64,000 bases of DNA, taken from Rathayibacter sp. VKM Ac-2857. Its GTDB lineage: Bacteria > Actinomycetota > Actinomycetes > Actinomycetales > Microbacteriaceae. The first letter of the stretch is position 1. Every line of letters begins with the position of its first letter. A program made the translations under genes and the position numbers. The stretch is from assembly GCF_013205025.1 (NCBI RefSeq), contig NZ_JABMLE010000002.1:248001-312000 (forward strand), in the 5' to 3' direction. The notes beneath the pieces are model-generated. The model had not been told where the DNA came from, ran no database searches, and saw only the letters and a program-made list of their open reading frames with translations. Positions 15,991 to 24,252 of this stretch are shown in pieces.

Positions 15991-16416
15991 CTACGCGGCG
16001 CGGCGGCCGATCTCGCGGACGCCGTCGTCGGTGCCGAAGCGGCTGCCCGGGGTGACGACCGTGTCGCGGTCGACCCGCGCGCCGGTCGCGACGACGGCCG
16101 AGCCGCCGATCCGCGAGTAGCTGCCGATGTGCGCCCCGGGGCCGATGATGGCCTCCGGACCGACGTGCACGTTCGCGCCGATGAAGGCGCTGTGCCCGAT
16201 CATCGCATCGCGGTCGACCCAGCTGCCCGCGCCGATCCACGCGCGCTCCCCGACGGTCGCGCCGGGTTCGACGTAGGCGCCCGTCTCGACGTACGCCGAC
16301 GCGGAGACGCGCGATCCCGGAGCGACCATGCCGCGTCCGTTCGCGTGCCGGCGGTAGACGATCTCCTCGTCGCCGCCGCGCGCTCCCCGTCCCTTGCTCA
16401 CTGCTGTTCCTGCCAT
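15991..16416 (-). CDS. Left-handed beta-helix (hexapeptide repeat) protein
   Basis: 141 residues. From about residue 30 the chain is a run of hexapeptide repeats of the [LIV]-G-x-x-x-x type (AYVETGAYVEPGATVGERAWIG, read in pieces), giving five to six coils of a left-handed beta-helix like the polymorphic toxin-associated or acetyltransferase-type folds. No acetyl-CoA site or catalytic His loop is evident and there is no N-terminal catalytic domain. It may be a structural or small acyltransferase-like protein. The ATG at 16416 has an AGGAG site about 9 nt upstream. Function unknown. Confidence 0.7.
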   Translation of the reverse strand: MAGTAVSKGRGARGGDEEIVYRRHANGRGMVAPGSRVSASAYVETGAYVEPGATVGERAWIGAGSWVDRDAMIGHSAFIGANVHVGPEAIIGPGAHIGSYSRIGGSAVVATGARVDRDTVVTPGSRFGTDDGVREIGRRAA

Positions 16417-16523
16417 CTGCGTTCAGCTCCTCCGAGCGATCCGATGGGCGAGGCACTCGGGCCCCACCCCGCTATCGAGGACAACAGCGCGCGGGGCCCG
16501 CACATTCCCCGTGCGGGGGGCAC

Positions 16524-16850
16524 TCAGCCTCGGGTCTCGACGACGTCCGCGACGGCGGTGACCACGGTGCGGAACCGCTCCGGCGCGTCCCGGATCCGGC
16601 GGCGGGCCAGCACGCCCGCGAGCGCGGACGAGGCGCCCGACGCGACGAGCTCGCACTCCACCCGCGAGCCCTCCTCGTCCGCCAGCACGCGCCACTGCTC
16701 GACGCCGACGACGGGGAGCCGCCGCTCGAGTCCGTCCACCGAGCGCGCGAACGCCGGCCCGTCGTCACCGGCGAGCACCTCGGCGAGGGCCGCCAGCACC
16801 GGGGCCGGCTCGGCGTGCAGGATCGAGGCGAGGGCGAGAAGGCTGCGCAT
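16524..16850 (-). CDS. Small hypothetical protein
   Basis: 108 residues beginning MRSLLALASILHAEP and ending VVETRG. Mostly helical by composition, with no motif I recognise. Codon use is typical of the region and the frame is clean, but there is no strong ribosome-binding site before the ATG at 16850. The longer frame to 18800 runs through a repeat cluster and the GH1 gene and is not coding. Could be a small regulator or structural protein. Moderate confidence that it is a gene. Confidence 0.5.
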   Translation of the reverse strand: MRSLLALASILHAEPAPVLAALAEVLAGDDGPAFARSVDGLERRLPVVGVEQWRVLADEEGSRVECELVASGASSALAGVLARRRIRDAPERFRTVVTAVADVVETRG

Positions 16851-16882
16851 CGCGGCAGTCTGCCACGCCGGAGCGAACCCCC

Positions 16883-17036
16883 TGCTGATCGAGCAGCCCC
16901 GCCTCTTGCTGGTCGAGCAGCCCCGCAGGGGCGTATCGAGCGGCGAAGCCGCTTCGCGTCTCGGTGGTGAGGGAAAGGACGCGCGGCGCTCCTTTTCATG
17001 CTGGTCGAGTAGCCCCGCAGGGGCGTATCGAGACCC
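16883..17036. repeat. Palindromic repeat cluster II (same-direction units)
   Basis: Units at about 16883-16902 (truncated), 16908-16940 and 16997-17036, all in the forward orientation. The complete unit carries the central stem CCCC-GCA-GGGG between TCGAGTAG and CGTATCGAGACC. Between the second and third units is a short palindromic filler (GCGGCGAAGCCGCTTCGC). Confidence 0.85.
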
Positions 17037-17050
17037 GCAGGCAGACGCCG

Positions 17051-18493
17051 TCAGGAGCGCTCGTCCAGCACGCGCCGCAGCCAGTCGAAGGAGGCCTTCG
17101 GCACGCGGTCGCGGCTGCGGGAGTCGAGCGCGACCAGCCCGTGCGGCCGGGTGTAGCCGTGCTGCCACTCGAAGGCGTCGACCAGCGTCCAGACCTGAAC
17201 GGCCTCCAGCGGCAGCCCCTCGTGCACGGCCTCCGCGAGCGCCCCGAGGTGCGCCCCCAGCCAGCGGATCCGCTCCGTGTCCACGATCGCCCCCTGCCGG
17301 TCCGGCAGGTCCGGGTAGCTCGCACCCAGCTCCGTCAGCACCAGCGGCGGCAGCGCATCGCCGTAGCGCTCCACGAGCCCGCGCAGGACCGCCACCGGCG
17401 CCCACGGCGCGAACGGCGAGCCGTCGCCGGTGCGGTCGAGCTCCGGCCACGGCCGGGTGTGGAACGGCAGCGCGGGAGGCGCACCCGGCCCGGTCGGCAG
17501 CGCCGGGTCGCGGCCCGCGGCGATCCGCTGCGGCGCGAGCGGCGCGACTCCGTAGAAATCGAGCGGCGCGCTGATGCGGGCGAGGTCGACCGGGTCGACG
17601 CCCGCGAGCGGCGCGAGGAACGGCGGCAGCTCCTCCGGCCCGGTTGGATAGGCGCCGGTGAGGACGGCGTCGGCGACGAGCCGGTTCTGCAGGACGTCGG
17701 CGAGCGCCGCCCAGGCGCCGTCCCGCTCCGACTCGCTCGCGGGCTCGACCACGGCCTGCGCGTCGACGAGGCCGATACGGCCGGCGAGGTCCGCCGAGCG
17801 GAGCGCCTCGACCGCGACGGCGTGCCCGAGCAGCTGATGGTGCAAAGCGGGCAGAGCGCTGAACAGCCGGCCGGCACCCGGCGCCTGGTTCTTCAGCGCG
17901 TAGCCCTCGAGGAAGACGGTCGACGGCTGATCGAGCGTGATCCAGTCCGCCACCCGGTCGCCGAGCCGCGAGCCGATCTCGAACGCGACGTCGCCGAAGC
18001 GGAAGGCGGTGTCGCGGTTCATCCAGCCGCCGCTGAGCGCGGAGGGGGTGTCGCGGTGCTGCAGGGTGAGCGCGATCCGCAGCCCGGCCCCGGCCAGCTC
18101 GTCGAGCAGGCGGTCGTAGAAGCCGAGGCCGCCGCGGTCGATCGGTCCGCGCCCGTCCGGCTGCAGCCGGGTCCAGGAGATCGAGAGCCGCAGCTCGTCG
18201 ACGCCGAGGTCGACCAGCAGCGCCAGATCCTCGCGCCAGCGCAGGACGAAGTCGGTGGCGAACTCGGGCGTCGCCTCCTCGGCGATCGTGCCGCGCCGCA
18301 GCGCGAAGTCGTCCCAGACGGAGCGCCCGCGCCCGCCGACCTCGAGCGAGCCCTCGGTCTGGAAGGCGCTCTGCGCGAGCCCGATCCGCAGACCCGCCGG
18401 CAGCAGCCGCCCCAGCTCTCGCGGATCGTCGAAGCGCGCGGTCTCGGCGCGCACCTGCTGCCGATCGCGTCCGCGCGCTGCGTCCTCGCTCAT
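17051..18493 (-). CDS. GH1-family glycoside hydrolase with Gln at the acid/base position
   Basis: 480 residues, full GH1 (beta-glucosidase) length. Subsite -1 residues are present: Q45 (SAFQTEG), H146 (LQHRDTP), Y314 region (DFYGV), and E442/W443 (FEWQHGY). The nucleophile E388 is in LTELG (consensus ITENG). The acid/base motif, usually TFNEP, is TLDQP (187-190): catalytic Glu is Q189 and the preceding Asn is D188. Plant myrosinases, which cleave thioglucosides, have the same Glu-to-Gln change. Candidate activities are thioglycosidase, transferase or an inactive binding protein. Strong GGAGGA site before ATG 18493. A LacI-type operator overlaps the promoter. Confidence 0.88.
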   Translation of the reverse strand: MSEDAARGRDRQQVRAETARFDDPRELGRLLPAGLRIGLAQSAFQTEGSLEVGGRGRSVWDDFALRRGTIAEEATPEFATDFVLRWREDLALLVDLGVDELRLSISWTRLQPDGRGPIDRGGLGFYDRLLDELAGAGLRIALTLQHRDTPSALSGGWMNRDTAFRFGDVAFEIGSRLGDRVADWITLDQPSTVFLEGYALKNQAPGAGRLFSALPALHHQLLGHAVAVEALRSADLAGRIGLVDAQAVVEPASESERDGAWAALADVLQNRLVADAVLTGAYPTGPEELPPFLAPLAGVDPVDLARISAPLDFYGVAPLAPQRIAAGRDPALPTGPGAPPALPFHTRPWPELDRTGDGSPFAPWAPVAVLRGLVERYGDALPPLVLTELGASYPDLPDRQGAIVDTERIRWLGAHLGALAEAVHEGLPLEAVQVWTLVDAFEWQHGYTRPHGLVALDSRSRDRVPKASFDWLRRVLDERS

Positions 18494-18517
18494 CTTTCCT
18501 CCGAGTCGTCGATGGGT

Positions 18518-18540
18518 ATATTGTCGCGGAAGCGCTCTCC
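18518..18540 (-). promoter_or_regulatory. Promoter and LacI-type operator of the GH1 gene
   Basis: The minus strand has AATATA (18518-18523) as a probable -10 and, just upstream, GGAGAGCGCTTCC (18528-18540), a near-palindrome around AGCGCT typical of LacI/CebR-family sugar repressors. No regulator gene lies adjacent, so the repressor would be encoded elsewhere. Confidence 0.6.
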
Positions 18541-18620
18541 CGCTCCGACCAGCCCCTCCGCCGCGGGGCGGACGAGGGTCCGCCCTCCGGTGTACATCCG
18601 GCAACGGAGGCGCGCCGCGC

Positions 18621-18649
18621 TTGACACTGCCCGCGCGCCCCCGTGCAAT
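18621..18649 (+). promoter_or_regulatory. Promoter of the Ig-like membrane protein gene
   Basis: Perfect -35 TTGACA at 18621-18626, 17-nt spacer, -10 TGCAAT at 18644-18649. The GTG at 18659 is 9 nt downstream of the -10, so the mRNA would be leaderless or nearly so. Confidence 0.55.
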
Positions 18650-18658
18650 GGACGCACC

Positions 18659-20884
18659 GTGATTCCGAGTGTCGCCGCGTCTGTTCCGGGGGGTTCCGCG
18701 ACGAGGGGTCCGTCGGTCGCCCCGACGAGTCGCCTTCGCCGCTCCCCCCGTTCGTCGCGCCGCCGTCCGGCCGCCCTCCTGCTCGTGCTGCTCGTCGCAC
18801 TGGGCGCCGCCGCCGGCCTGACCGCGCCGAGCGCGCAGGCCGCCGCGCCGCTCACGATCACCTCCCCCGCCTCCGGCGCCGTGCTGCCGAGCGGCGCGGT
18901 CACCGCGACCGGCACCGGCACCGCGGGCGACCAGATCCAGATCGGCCTCACCGGCAGCAGCGAGCCGCTCTGCATCACCACCGTCGGCGCCGACGACACC
19001 TGGAGCTGCCTGCTCGACCTCGACGACGGCCGGATCCGCCTCACCGCCGTCGAGCTCCTCGCCGCCGGCGGCACCACCTCGGCCCGCGTCGAGGTCGCCG
19101 TCCTCAGCGCCCCCGTCATCGAGTCGGTCGACGGCTCGGCCACCTCGGCCGGATCGGTGAGCGGCAGCGCCTACCCGGGAGCGAGCGTCGCGGTCACGAC
19201 CGACGGCGGCGCCTCCTGCCTCGCCACCGCCGACGGCGCCGGCCGCTGGTTCTGCCAGCTCGCGCCCACGCCGGCACCCGGGAGCTACCGCGTCACCGCC
19301 ACCCAGTCGGCCTCCTTCGCCGGAAGCACCGTCTCGCCCGCCAGCGCGGCCGTCTCGCTCGTCGTCGACACCGCCGCGCCGGTCGCCCCCGTCCTCGCCT
19401 CCCCCGGCCCGGGTGCCGCGCTGCCGCTCACCGGAGCCGTCTACTCCGGTACGGCCACCGAGGGCACGCGGGTCTACGTCTACGTCGACCTCGTCAACAC
19501 CTGCGACGCGCCGATCACCGGCGGCGCCTGGAGCTGCACCGGCGGCACGGTGACGGCCGGAGCGCACCGCGTCTCGGCGATCGCCGGCGACGCGGCCGGC
19601 AACTACAGCTCGCGCAGCCCCTGGATCGACGCGACCTTCACTGCGGCGAACACGACACCGTCCGCCTCCCCGTCCGCGACCGCCCCCGGCACGAGCACGG
19701 CGACCCCCGGCGGCGGCACGCCCACCGCCGCGCCCGGCTCGCCGACCGCTCGGCCGACGACGCCCGGGAGCTCTGCGACGCCCTCGCCGACGCGCCCGGG
19801 TCAGACCGCACCCGCACCCGAGGCGACCCCCTCCGACGGCGCCAGCGCCGCGCCGGCGCCGGGAGCCGCTCCGAGCGACCCGCCACCGGCCGCGCCCACC
19901 CCCGCCGACGGCGGATCGGCGCCCGGCGGCTGGAGCGCCGCCACCGGGATGACCACCGCGCTCTCCTCCGGCGCCCCCCTGGGCACCATGGCCGACTGGA
20001 TGCGCTCGCTCGCCCTGGCGATCGCCTCCCTCGCCCTGCTCGTCGTCCCCGCCCGCCTCGCCGTCGCCGGCCGCGTGCCGCGCGAGGCGCGCACCTGGCG
20101 CCTGACCGGCCGCAACCGCGCGAGCGTGGAGTACGACGACCGGCCCGAGCCCGCGCCGGTGTCGGCGCGGACCATGGTGGTCGGCATGATCGGCTGCGCC
20201 GCCGGACTCGTGCTGCTCTCGGGCCGGGTCGACGGGCAGCCCGCCTACCTCCGCCTGCTGATCGCGGTGATCGTCGCGGTCGCCCTGGTGAACGCCGTCG
20301 CCGCGGGTGTCCCCGCGCTGGTCGGGCGCCGCCTCGGCCTGCCGGGCATCCGCGTGGTGGCCTCACCCCGCGCACTGCTGCTGGTGGCCGGCGCCGCGCT
20401 CCTGTCCCGCTTCGCGGGCCTCGACCCGGCCTTCCTCTTCGGAGTGGTGATCGGCCTCGTCCTGCCCGAGGGCGCCTCAGCCGTCGCGCGCGCCCAGCTC
20501 GCGACGGTGCGCGTCGTGTCCCTGCTCGGCCTCGCCGCTGTGGCCTGGGGCGCCTCCGCGGCCGTCCCCGCCGACGGCTCGTTCGCCGCCGTCCTCACCG
20601 CCGAGGTGCTCAGCGCGACGACGCTGCTCTCGGTCGGCTCGAGCGTCGTGCTGCTCTTCCCGGTCGGCCGACCCGCGGGGCAGAGCATCCTGCGCTGGTC
20701 CCCCGTGCTCTGGCTCGGGCTGACGCTGCTGGCGACCACGGTGCTGTTCCTGCTGCTCACGCCGACGATCGCCGCCTGGGCGACCGACGGCGGAGCCGGG
20801 CCGGCGCTCTTCGCGGTCGTGGCGTTCACCGCCGTCTGCACGTCGATCTGGGCCTGGCGGCGCTTCGTCGACGTCGGCGAGTAG
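18659..20884 (+). CDS. Secreted Ig-like repeat protein with Pro/Thr-rich linker and C-terminal membrane domain
   Basis: 741 residues, not assigned to a named family. The N-terminus is Arg-rich, then a hydrophobic core (about 39-55) and AQA-AAP near 60-63, a signal peptide. Residues about 65-330 form three bacterial Ig-like modules with repeated patterns (SPASGAVLPSG, SGSAYPGASV, SPGPGAALPLTG) and Cys pairs. Residues about 330-440 are a Ser/Thr/Pro/Ala linker of cell-wall-spanning type. About six transmembrane helices follow to the C-terminus. The layout is an exposed sensor or adhesin on a membrane base. The GTG at 18659 is supported by TTGACA/TGCAAT just upstream. Confidence 0.75.
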   Translation: MIPSVAASVPGGSATRGPSVAPTSRLRRSPRSSRRRPAALLLVLLVALGAAAGLTAPSAQAAAPLTITSPASGAVLPSGAVTATGTGTAGDQIQIGLTGSSEPLCITTVGADDTWSCLLDLDDGRIRLTAVELLAAGGTTSARVEVAVLSAPVIESVDGSATSAGSVSGSAYPGASVAVTTDGGASCLATADGAGRWFCQLAPTPAPGSYRVTATQSASFAGSTVSPASAAVSLVVDTAAPVAPVLASPGPGAALPLTGAVYSGTATEGTRVYVYVDLVNTCDAPITGGAWSCTGGTVTAGAHRVSAIAGDAAGNYSSRSPWIDATFTAANTTPSASPSATAPGTSTATPGGGTPTAAPGSPTARPTTPGSSATPSPTRPGQTAPAPEATPSDGASAAPAPGAAPSDPPPAAPTPADGGSAPGGWSAATGMTTALSSGAPLGTMADWMRSLALAIASLALLVVPARLAVAGRVPREARTWRLTGRNRASVEYDDRPEPAPVSARTMVVGMIGCAAGLVLLSGRVDGQPAYLRLLIAVIVAVALVNAVAAGVPALVGRRLGLPGIRVVASPRALLLVAGAALLSRFAGLDPAFLFGVVIGLVLPEGASAVARAQLATVRVVSLLGLAAVAWGASAAVPADGSFAAVLTAEVLSATTLLSVGSSVVLLFPVGRPAGQSILRWSPVLWLGLTLLATTVLFLLLTPTIAAWATDGGAGPALFAVVAFTAVCTSIWAWRRFVDVGE

Positions 20885-20921
20885 CGGCGGGCCGAGCCCG
20901 GCCCAGTGACCGGGTACGACC

Positions 20922-21713
20922 TCAGCCGATCGCGGCGAGCTCGCGCACGTCGTCGTCCGGCAGCACGTCGACCACGGCACCGACGGTCATGTCGGTCAGC
21001 GTGGCGATTCCGTCGTAGACGCTGAGGAACGCCGTGTCCGCGGCGTCGCGGCCGGTGGCGATCCGCACCAGGCTGGAGCGCGGCGCCAGCGTGGTCGCAT
21101 CGACCACCCGCCAGCAGCCCTCGATCCAGGCCTCGGCGACCGCGTGGAAGTCCATCGGCGCGAGCCCCGGCGCGTAGACCGCGACCAGACGGGCCGGCAC
21201 GTCGAGCGCGCGCAGCAGCGCCACCACGAGGTGCGCGAAGTCGCGGCAGACCCCGCGGCGGGCGAGCAGTGTCCGCTCCGCACCGTCGGTGGGGAGGCTC
21301 GAGCCGGTCACGTAGGCGAGCCGAGTGCCGACCCACGAGCTGACCGAGGCGAGCAGCGCGGCGCCCTCGAGGCCCGCGAACTCGGCACGGGCCGTCGCCC
21401 AGAGGATGTCCGACTCGGCGTAGCGGCTCGGCCGCAGGTAGCGCAGGCGGTCGACCTCCTCGCCGGGCAGCGGCTCCAGCACGCCGTCGACGCTCGCCGT
21501 GTAGTCGACGACGAGCCGGCCGACGCCGGCCTCGAGGACGTGCAGGCGCGTGCCGTGCTGGTCGAGGACCTCGCGGGCGGCCACCTCGCGCCCGTCCAAC
21601 TCCAGGGAGAGCCGCTCCGGCGCCCCGTAGGCCTGCGCGACCGCGATCGAGAAGACGAGCGTCGCGGGTCGCGCGACGTCGAGGGTCAGCCGGGCCGAGA
21701 CGTCCCGCTTCAC
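20922..21713 (-). CDS. Transglutaminase-like domain protein
   Basis: 263 residues. An N-terminal beta-rich region (about 1-90, like the bacterial transglutaminase N-domain) is followed by a cysteine-protease-like core with the catalytic triad C156 (GVCRDFAH), H190 (DFHAV) and D205 (VDATT). Such proteins are usually peptidases or amidases of cytoplasmic peptide tags or cell-wall peptides. No signal peptide, so cytoplasmic. The GTG start at 21713 overlaps the stop of the upstream DUF7882 gene (GTGA), making a two-gene operon. Confidence 0.87.
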   Translation of the reverse strand: MKRDVSARLTLDVARPATLVFSIAVAQAYGAPERLSLELDGREVAAREVLDQHGTRLHVLEAGVGRLVVDYTASVDGVLEPLPGEEVDRLRYLRPSRYAESDILWATARAEFAGLEGAALLASVSSWVGTRLAYVTGSSLPTDGAERTLLARRGVCRDFAHLVVALLRALDVPARLVAVYAPGLAPMDFHAVAEAWIEGCWRVVDATTLAPRSSLVRIATGRDAADTAFLSVYDGIATLTDMTVGAVVDVLPDDDVRELAAIG

Positions 21714-22048
21714 GCGCCCTGCTCGCCCTTCGGCGGCGGGGTGGGAGCGGCGTCCGGCTCCTGGACGAGCTGTAGCCCGCCGGAGGAGTTCGCGGAGACC
21801 GTCAGCAGGTCGATCCAGGTGCGGTTGATCGACGGCACCCGGCCGCCGAAGTACTTGAAGTAGAGTGGCACCGAAGGGTCGAGCCAGATGCTCGAGCGGC
21901 CGTCGCCGACCGCGGGGTCGTCGCGCCAGGAGAAGAAGAAGCTCTCGCGGCGGCGCAGCTTGTTGGCGATAACGATCTGGACGTGCGTGAGCGTGCGGTC
22001 GTCGAACTCGATCTCGACGCCCGAGGCGCCGTAGAGCAGCTTCCCCAT
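21710..22048 (-). CDS. DUF7882-type small protein
   Basis: 112 residues starting MGKLLYGASGVEIEFDD. The segment KLRRRESFFFSW followed by DDPAVGDGRSSIWLDPSVPL and LYFKYFGGRVPSINRTW is the hallmark of a small family widespread in Microbacteriaceae, often mislabelled ATP-dependent DNA ligase although it has no ligase motifs. Function unknown. ATG at 22048 has GGAGG 5 nt upstream. The C-terminal tail (PDAAPTPPPKGEQ) is probably disordered. It is coupled to the transglutaminase-like gene by a 4-nt overlap. Confidence 0.8.
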   Translation of the reverse strand: MGKLLYGASGVEIEFDDRTLTHVQIVIANKLRRRESFFFSWRDDPAVGDGRSSIWLDPSVPLYFKYFGGRVPSINRTWIDLLTVSANSSGGLQLVQEPDAAPTPPPKGEQGA

Positions 22049-22326
22049 GGAGGCCTCCCGACCACCCGTCGCCGGGCGGTTCGTGTCAGTGCCCGCGGGC
22101 ACGAGAAGAAGGAGACGCCACGAGGCGCCGCCGGGCCGTCCGCCCCCGGGACGGCGGCGCAGGCGCTCCGTCCGAGCGAGGACCGCCCGGCGACGACTCT
22201 ATGCGAGGGCGGGCGCCGATGCGGGCCATTGACGGCATCGGACCCCGCCGAGTAGCCCGGATCGGAACTCCCGTCCTCCCGCGCGACTCACCGCCCGCGC
22301 GTCCGAGCGATGTCGGAGGTCGGACG

Positions 22327-22332
22327 TACGGT
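22327..22332 (+). promoter_or_regulatory. -10 element of the small CxxC protein gene
   Basis: TACGGT ending 6 nt before the ATG at 22339. The preceding 290 nt (22049-22338) hold no gene I can support. Confidence 0.4.
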
Positions 22333-22338
22333 ACCCGC

Positions 22339-22563
22339 ATGATCGAATGCGGAAGCTGCGGAACCGATGCCGTCGTCCTGGACCGCTCCGGCGGTGCCGA
22401 CCACGAGGGGATGAGTTCGGAGGAGCTCGTCGTCCTGTGCGCCGAGTGTGCCCCCGGCGAGATCACCGCCGCCCTCGAGGCGGCCCTGCTCGACGAGGCG
22501 GTGCTCGAAGACGCGCTGCCCGCCGCGGCGCTCGAGAAGGCCGCGCACGCACGCGCGGCGTAG
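22339..22563 (+). CDS. Small CxxC (zinc-ribbon-like) hypothetical protein
   Basis: 74 residues. It begins MIECGSCG and has a second CAEC about 34 residues later, so two CxxC knuckles could bind one zinc. The rest is acidic and Ala/Leu-rich, helical (ALEAALLDEAVLEDALPAAALE). No DNA-binding or enzymatic motif beyond the possible zinc site. ATG at 22339 is 6 nt after TACGGT, consistent with leaderless translation; extending the frame upstream gives no conserved-looking sequence. It ends 15 nt before a tRNA-Leu gene on the other strand. Confidence 0.6.
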   Translation: MIECGSCGTDAVVLDRSGGADHEGMSSEELVVLCAECAPGEITAALEAALLDEAVLEDALPAAALEKAAHARAA

Positions 22564-22578
22564 TCGCTGAAGAGAGAG

Positions 22579-22652
22579 TGCCCCCACTGGGACTCGAACC
22601 CAGACTGAGACGATTTTAAGTCGTCTGCCTCTGCCGATTGGGCTATGGGGGC
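22579..22652 (-). tRNA. tRNA-Leu (anticodon TAA), class I shape
   Basis: 74-nt cloverleaf: acceptor GCCCCCA (22652 side) with TGGGGGC, D-stem GCC/GGC with GG in the loop, anticodon stem GACGA/TCGTC around CTTAAAA (anticodon TAA), a 5-nt variable loop, T-arm CTGGG-TTCGAGT-CCCAG, and discriminator A at 22579. CCA is not encoded. Leucine tRNAs normally carry a long variable arm; this one does not. Confidence 0.9.
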
Positions 22653-22695
22653 GACCACCGGGCGGTGCGCTCTCGCGCGCCGCCCGACGGTGCTG

Positions 22696-24102
22696 TCAGG
22701 CCTTCGCGGGCTCGCCGCCGACGGTCACGGGCGCGCCGGCGGGGCCGGGGGTCTCGGCCGGGGCGGAGACGGCGGCCGGAGCGGCCGGACGGGGGCGCGA
22801 CGCGTAGGTCTCGAACGAGCCGCGCGGGTACTCGCGGGCCTCGATCGACGCGATGTCACGGCCGAGCCAGAGGTTGTTCCACCAGCCCCAGACCACGCGG
22901 AATTTGCGCTCCCACGAGGGCATGGCGAGACCGTGGTAGCCGCGGTGCATGACCCAGGCCGGGAAGCCCTTGATCGCGATCTTGCCGGACTGGAAGACGC
23001 CGATGCCGATGCCGAGACCGGCGACCGCTCCCGCGTTCTTGTGGAAGTAGTCCTTGGGCGCCTCGCCGCGGAGGACCGCGATGATGTTGGTCGCCATGAG
23101 CTTGCCCTGGCGGACGGCGTGCTGGGCGTTCGGCACGCAGAAGCCGCCGACGCCGCCGCCGGTGAGGTCGGGGACGGCCGACACGTCGCCGGCGCCCCAG
23201 GCGCCCTCGACGATGACGTCGTCGTGGCCGACGCGGAGATCGGCGCGCACGCGCAGCCGGCCGCGCTCCTCGATCGGGAGGTCGGAGTTCTTGATCGAGG
23301 GGTTCGCCATGACGCCGGCGGTCCAGATGATCAGGTCGGACTCGAAGCTCTCCCCGGTCGACAGCTCGATGACGCCGCCCTCGGCGGACTTGAGCTGCGT
23401 GTCGAGGTGCACGGTGGCGCCGCGCTGGTCGAGGTTCTTGAGGACCCAGTGGCTCGTCTCGAGCGCGACCTCGGGCATGATGCGCCCCATCGCCTCGACG
23501 AGGTGGAACTTGGTCTCCTCGAAGTCGATCTCGGGGTAGCGCTTGAGCAGGGCGCTCGCGAAGGAGCGCAGCTCGGCGAAGACCTCGATGCCGGCGAAGC
23601 CGCCGCCGACGACGGTGACCGTCAGCAGGCGCGAGCGCTCGGGGCCGGCCGGCAGGGTCGCGGCCTTGTCGAAGTTGGTGAGGATGCGGTCGCGGATGGC
23701 GGTCGCCTCCTCGATCGTCTTGAGGCCGATCGCGTTGTCGGCGACGCCGGGGATCGGGAAGGTGCGCGAGACGGAGCCCGCGGTGACGACGATCTGGTCG
23801 TAGACGAACTCGTAGGGCTCGCCGACCGTCGGGGTGATCGTGGCGGTCTTGGACGCGTGGTCGATCTTGGTGACCTTCGCGGCGAGGATCGCGGTCTTCT
23901 TGAGGTGGCGGCGCAGCGAGACGATCGCGTGACGCGGCTCGATGGATCCGGCGGCGACCTCGGGGAGGAAGGGCAGGTACGCCATGTAGGGCAGCGGGTC
24001 GACGATCGTGACCTCGGCCTCGTTGGCGCGGAGGTACTTCTCCAGCTTCCACGCGGTGTAGAAGCCGGCGTAGCCGCCTCCGACGATCAGGATTTTGGGC
24101 AC
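22696..24102 (-). CDS. ndh: Type II NADH:quinone oxidoreductase
   Basis: 468 residues of non-proton-pumping NADH dehydrogenase feeding electrons into the quinone pool. FAD motif VGGGYAGF is at 7-14; NADH motif VTVVGGGFAGIE lies near 166-177; WTAGV and the GAGDVSAVPD FAD motif are near 277 and 303; the C-terminal third has the amphipathic membrane-binding helices (PAWVMHRGYHGLAMPS, WGWWNNLWLG). The last about 40 residues are an Ala/Pro tail. GTG at 24102 is preceded by a GGAGAG site. It lies between the tRNA-Leu and DUF501 genes. Confidence 0.94.
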   Translation of the reverse strand: MPKILIVGGGYAGFYTAWKLEKYLRANEAEVTIVDPLPYMAYLPFLPEVAAGSIEPRHAIVSLRRHLKKTAILAAKVTKIDHASKTATITPTVGEPYEFVYDQIVVTAGSVSRTFPIPGVADNAIGLKTIEEATAIRDRILTNFDKAATLPAGPERSRLLTVTVVGGGFAGIEVFAELRSFASALLKRYPEIDFEETKFHLVEAMGRIMPEVALETSHWVLKNLDQRGATVHLDTQLKSAEGGVIELSTGESFESDLIIWTAGVMANPSIKNSDLPIEERGRLRVRADLRVGHDDVIVEGAWGAGDVSAVPDLTGGGVGGFCVPNAQHAVRQGKLMATNIIAVLRGEAPKDYFHKNAGAVAGLGIGIGVFQSGKIAIKGFPAWVMHRGYHGLAMPSWERKFRVVWGWWNNLWLGRDIASIEAREYPRGSFETYASRPRPAAPAAVSAPAETPGPAGAPVTVGGEPAKA

Positions 24103-24252
24103 GGTGAACTCTCCAGAGGGATGGACAATGCGAACACCCTGCTTCTCGCGAAGTGCCCGCTCTCGATGCGGGTGGCAGCACTGACCCCGACTGGGAATCA
24201 GCCTAGCGAACCGCGCGTCGAATCGCGTCGACCCGCCGGGTCTCCGAGCCGG

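Noticed and set aside
16851-17050. Coding extension of the small hypothetical gene upstream of 16850
   Set aside because: It runs through palindromic repeat units.
22047-22232. 61-codon plus-strand frame between the DUF7882 and CxxC genes
   Set aside because: Very Arg-rich, no ribosome-binding site, no conserved-looking feature.
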